Shown piece by piece: positions 62,946 through 64,000 of a DNA stretch of 64,000 nucleotides. Position 1 is the first letter of the stretch; each line of letters opens with the position of its first letter. The stretch is from Ancylostoma caninum (taxonomy: Eukaryota > Nematoda > Chromadorea > Rhabditida > Ancylostomatidae): contig JBAJFG010000492.1 of assembly GCA_037903475.1 (NCBI GenBank), positions 372,001-436,000 on the forward strand, in the 5' to 3' direction. The translations under genes and the position numbers were made by a program. The notes beneath the pieces are model-generated. The model searched no databases, was not told where the DNA came from, and saw only the letters and a list, made by a program, of their open reading frames with translations.

Positions 62946-63267
62946 ACCCAAAACTTCTAATGGATATCTCTGGGCCGTAAAACGTTTCTAAGATTGTGTT
63001 TAGTGGAGAAATCCATTGCAAAACTCTTAACAGACATCTACGGATCACCTAACTTCTCCAGGATTGTATCAAAGAATGAAAATGCACTCAAAAACTCCAG
63101 CAAACTCCTGTGGATTATAAAAAAAATTTCCAATATTCTAAGAGAGAGTGAAGTTCTCACCCAAAACTTCTGGTAGACTTTTCTGTAGAAAATCTTCAGA
63201 ATTGTGTGGTCACCGATCACCTGGTCTTTGTCTTTTTCGAATGGAGAATGCAAAGTTCTCACTCAGG
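62946..63267. repeat. Degenerate tandem repeat (about 70-bp unit, four copies)
   Basis: The motif AAAACTTCT or AAAACTC recurs about every 70-75 bp, followed by a (T/C)(A/C)(A/G)GATTGT-like segment and AA(T/A)GCAAA(A/G)TTCTCAC. The copies are well diverged, so the exact borders are approximate. Confidence 0.5.
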
Positions 63268-64000
63268 TCATACGTTTACCTTAATTTTATGCTCAGGATC
63301 ATGTCTATTCTACTTGTTATAATGGTTTTTCTTTTTTCACGATTGTCTTATATGTCGCATTCGAATAAAGAATGAAAGCGTAAACGACGCACAAAATTCC
63401 TGATAAACCTCTCTAGGCCACGGGAACTTTCCAGGAAAGAGAATGGGGGTATCCAGTCACGGCACATTTTAAGGAAATGGAGCGGCCCATAACGGTAGAG
63501 GCAAATTATAAAATGAACTGAGCGCTGAGCTGTTATTCCCCTGGAGATAGTTGCCCTAAAAAAACTCCCCACTTGGAGCATAGATCACCACCGAAAAGAT
63601 TCCGTTATCACTGAGAAAATTGAATGAGGTAAAAATTGCAAAAGTGCGGACGTCCCGCATTAATCCCCTTTGTTTTGATCAAAGGAAACAGAGATGACTC
63701 GAAAGCACAGCTCGCACATGATGCCCAGACAACGCAGATGTTCGTTGCATCCCGGGCGCAGTAAGGTTGAATGTGTGGAACCCGTGCCTGCCGAGAAATG
63801 CGATCCGATTAAGAAAACCTGGTCCAACGCCACAAAAACATCCAAAGTCTTTAAGAACACCAACTAAAGTGATAAAAACAGAAGAATCAAATTTCAGTCA
63901 CCTTTTAACATGACAAAGCTGCCCCGAGTACTTCAGCAATACACTCAGAAACGAATAAAAACCGCATAATTTAGTCAGTCTGTAAATGAGAAATCGATTC
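63268..64000. other. Right edge, no gene seen
   Basis: AT-rich sequence with short frames only; nothing is recognised. Confidence 0.5.

Overview
The window looks like a nematode nuclear chromosome, probably a strongylid or hookworm-like clade V species. The evidence is AT-rich DNA with long gene-poor stretches, many 50-75 bp introns with GT..AG ends and (T)TTCAG-type acceptors, a 22-nt sequence almost identical to the nematode SL1 spliced leader, Tc1/mariner-type elements with TA target duplications, and many poly-C tracts. The genus is an inference.

One gene can be modelled with confidence. It lies on the minus strand, from the ATG at 54424 to the TGA at 37000, in 13 exons whose phases all agree and which total 1968 nt (655 aa plus stop). 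The protein is long, low-complexity and rich in Pro, Met, Gly and Gln, with a polyglutamine block of about 55 residues, an early NPF motif and a basic KAPPAKKTR patch. It ends in a complete C4HC3 PHD finger with exactly the cysteine/histidine spacing of Pygopus (C-x2-C-x12-C-x3-C-x4-H-x2-C-x20-C-x2-C). I call it a Pygopus homologue, a nuclear cofactor of Wnt/beta-catenin transcription. The PHD finger is split over the last three exons, with about 2.4 kb and 7.5 kb introns between them, so it is easy to miss.

Layout. 1-36 kb: no gene I can support. It holds an inverted-repeat element with a nested palindrome (3.9-4.8 kb), the SL1-like sequence (6.47 kb), a possible M13-peptidase-like exon remnant (21.66 kb), a GC-rich island (31.5-31.8 kb) and several short tandem duplications. 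37.0-54.4 kb: the Pygopus-like gene. Its introns carry a 933-bp Tc1/mariner-type element, a 178-bp MITE, a G-run cluster (in the transcript sense), and a frameshifted histone H2A relic split by a 243-bp GC-rich terminal-inverted-repeat insertion. 54.5-64 kb: no supported gene; a long 451-bp inverted repeat (56.5-56.9 kb), a GC-rich island (61.4-62.7 kb) that may be a promoter or 5' region, and degenerate 70-bp tandem repeats at 63 kb.

Most long open frames outside the gene lack splice support or recognisable domains and were left out. All family assignments rest on reading motifs by eye; no database search was possible.
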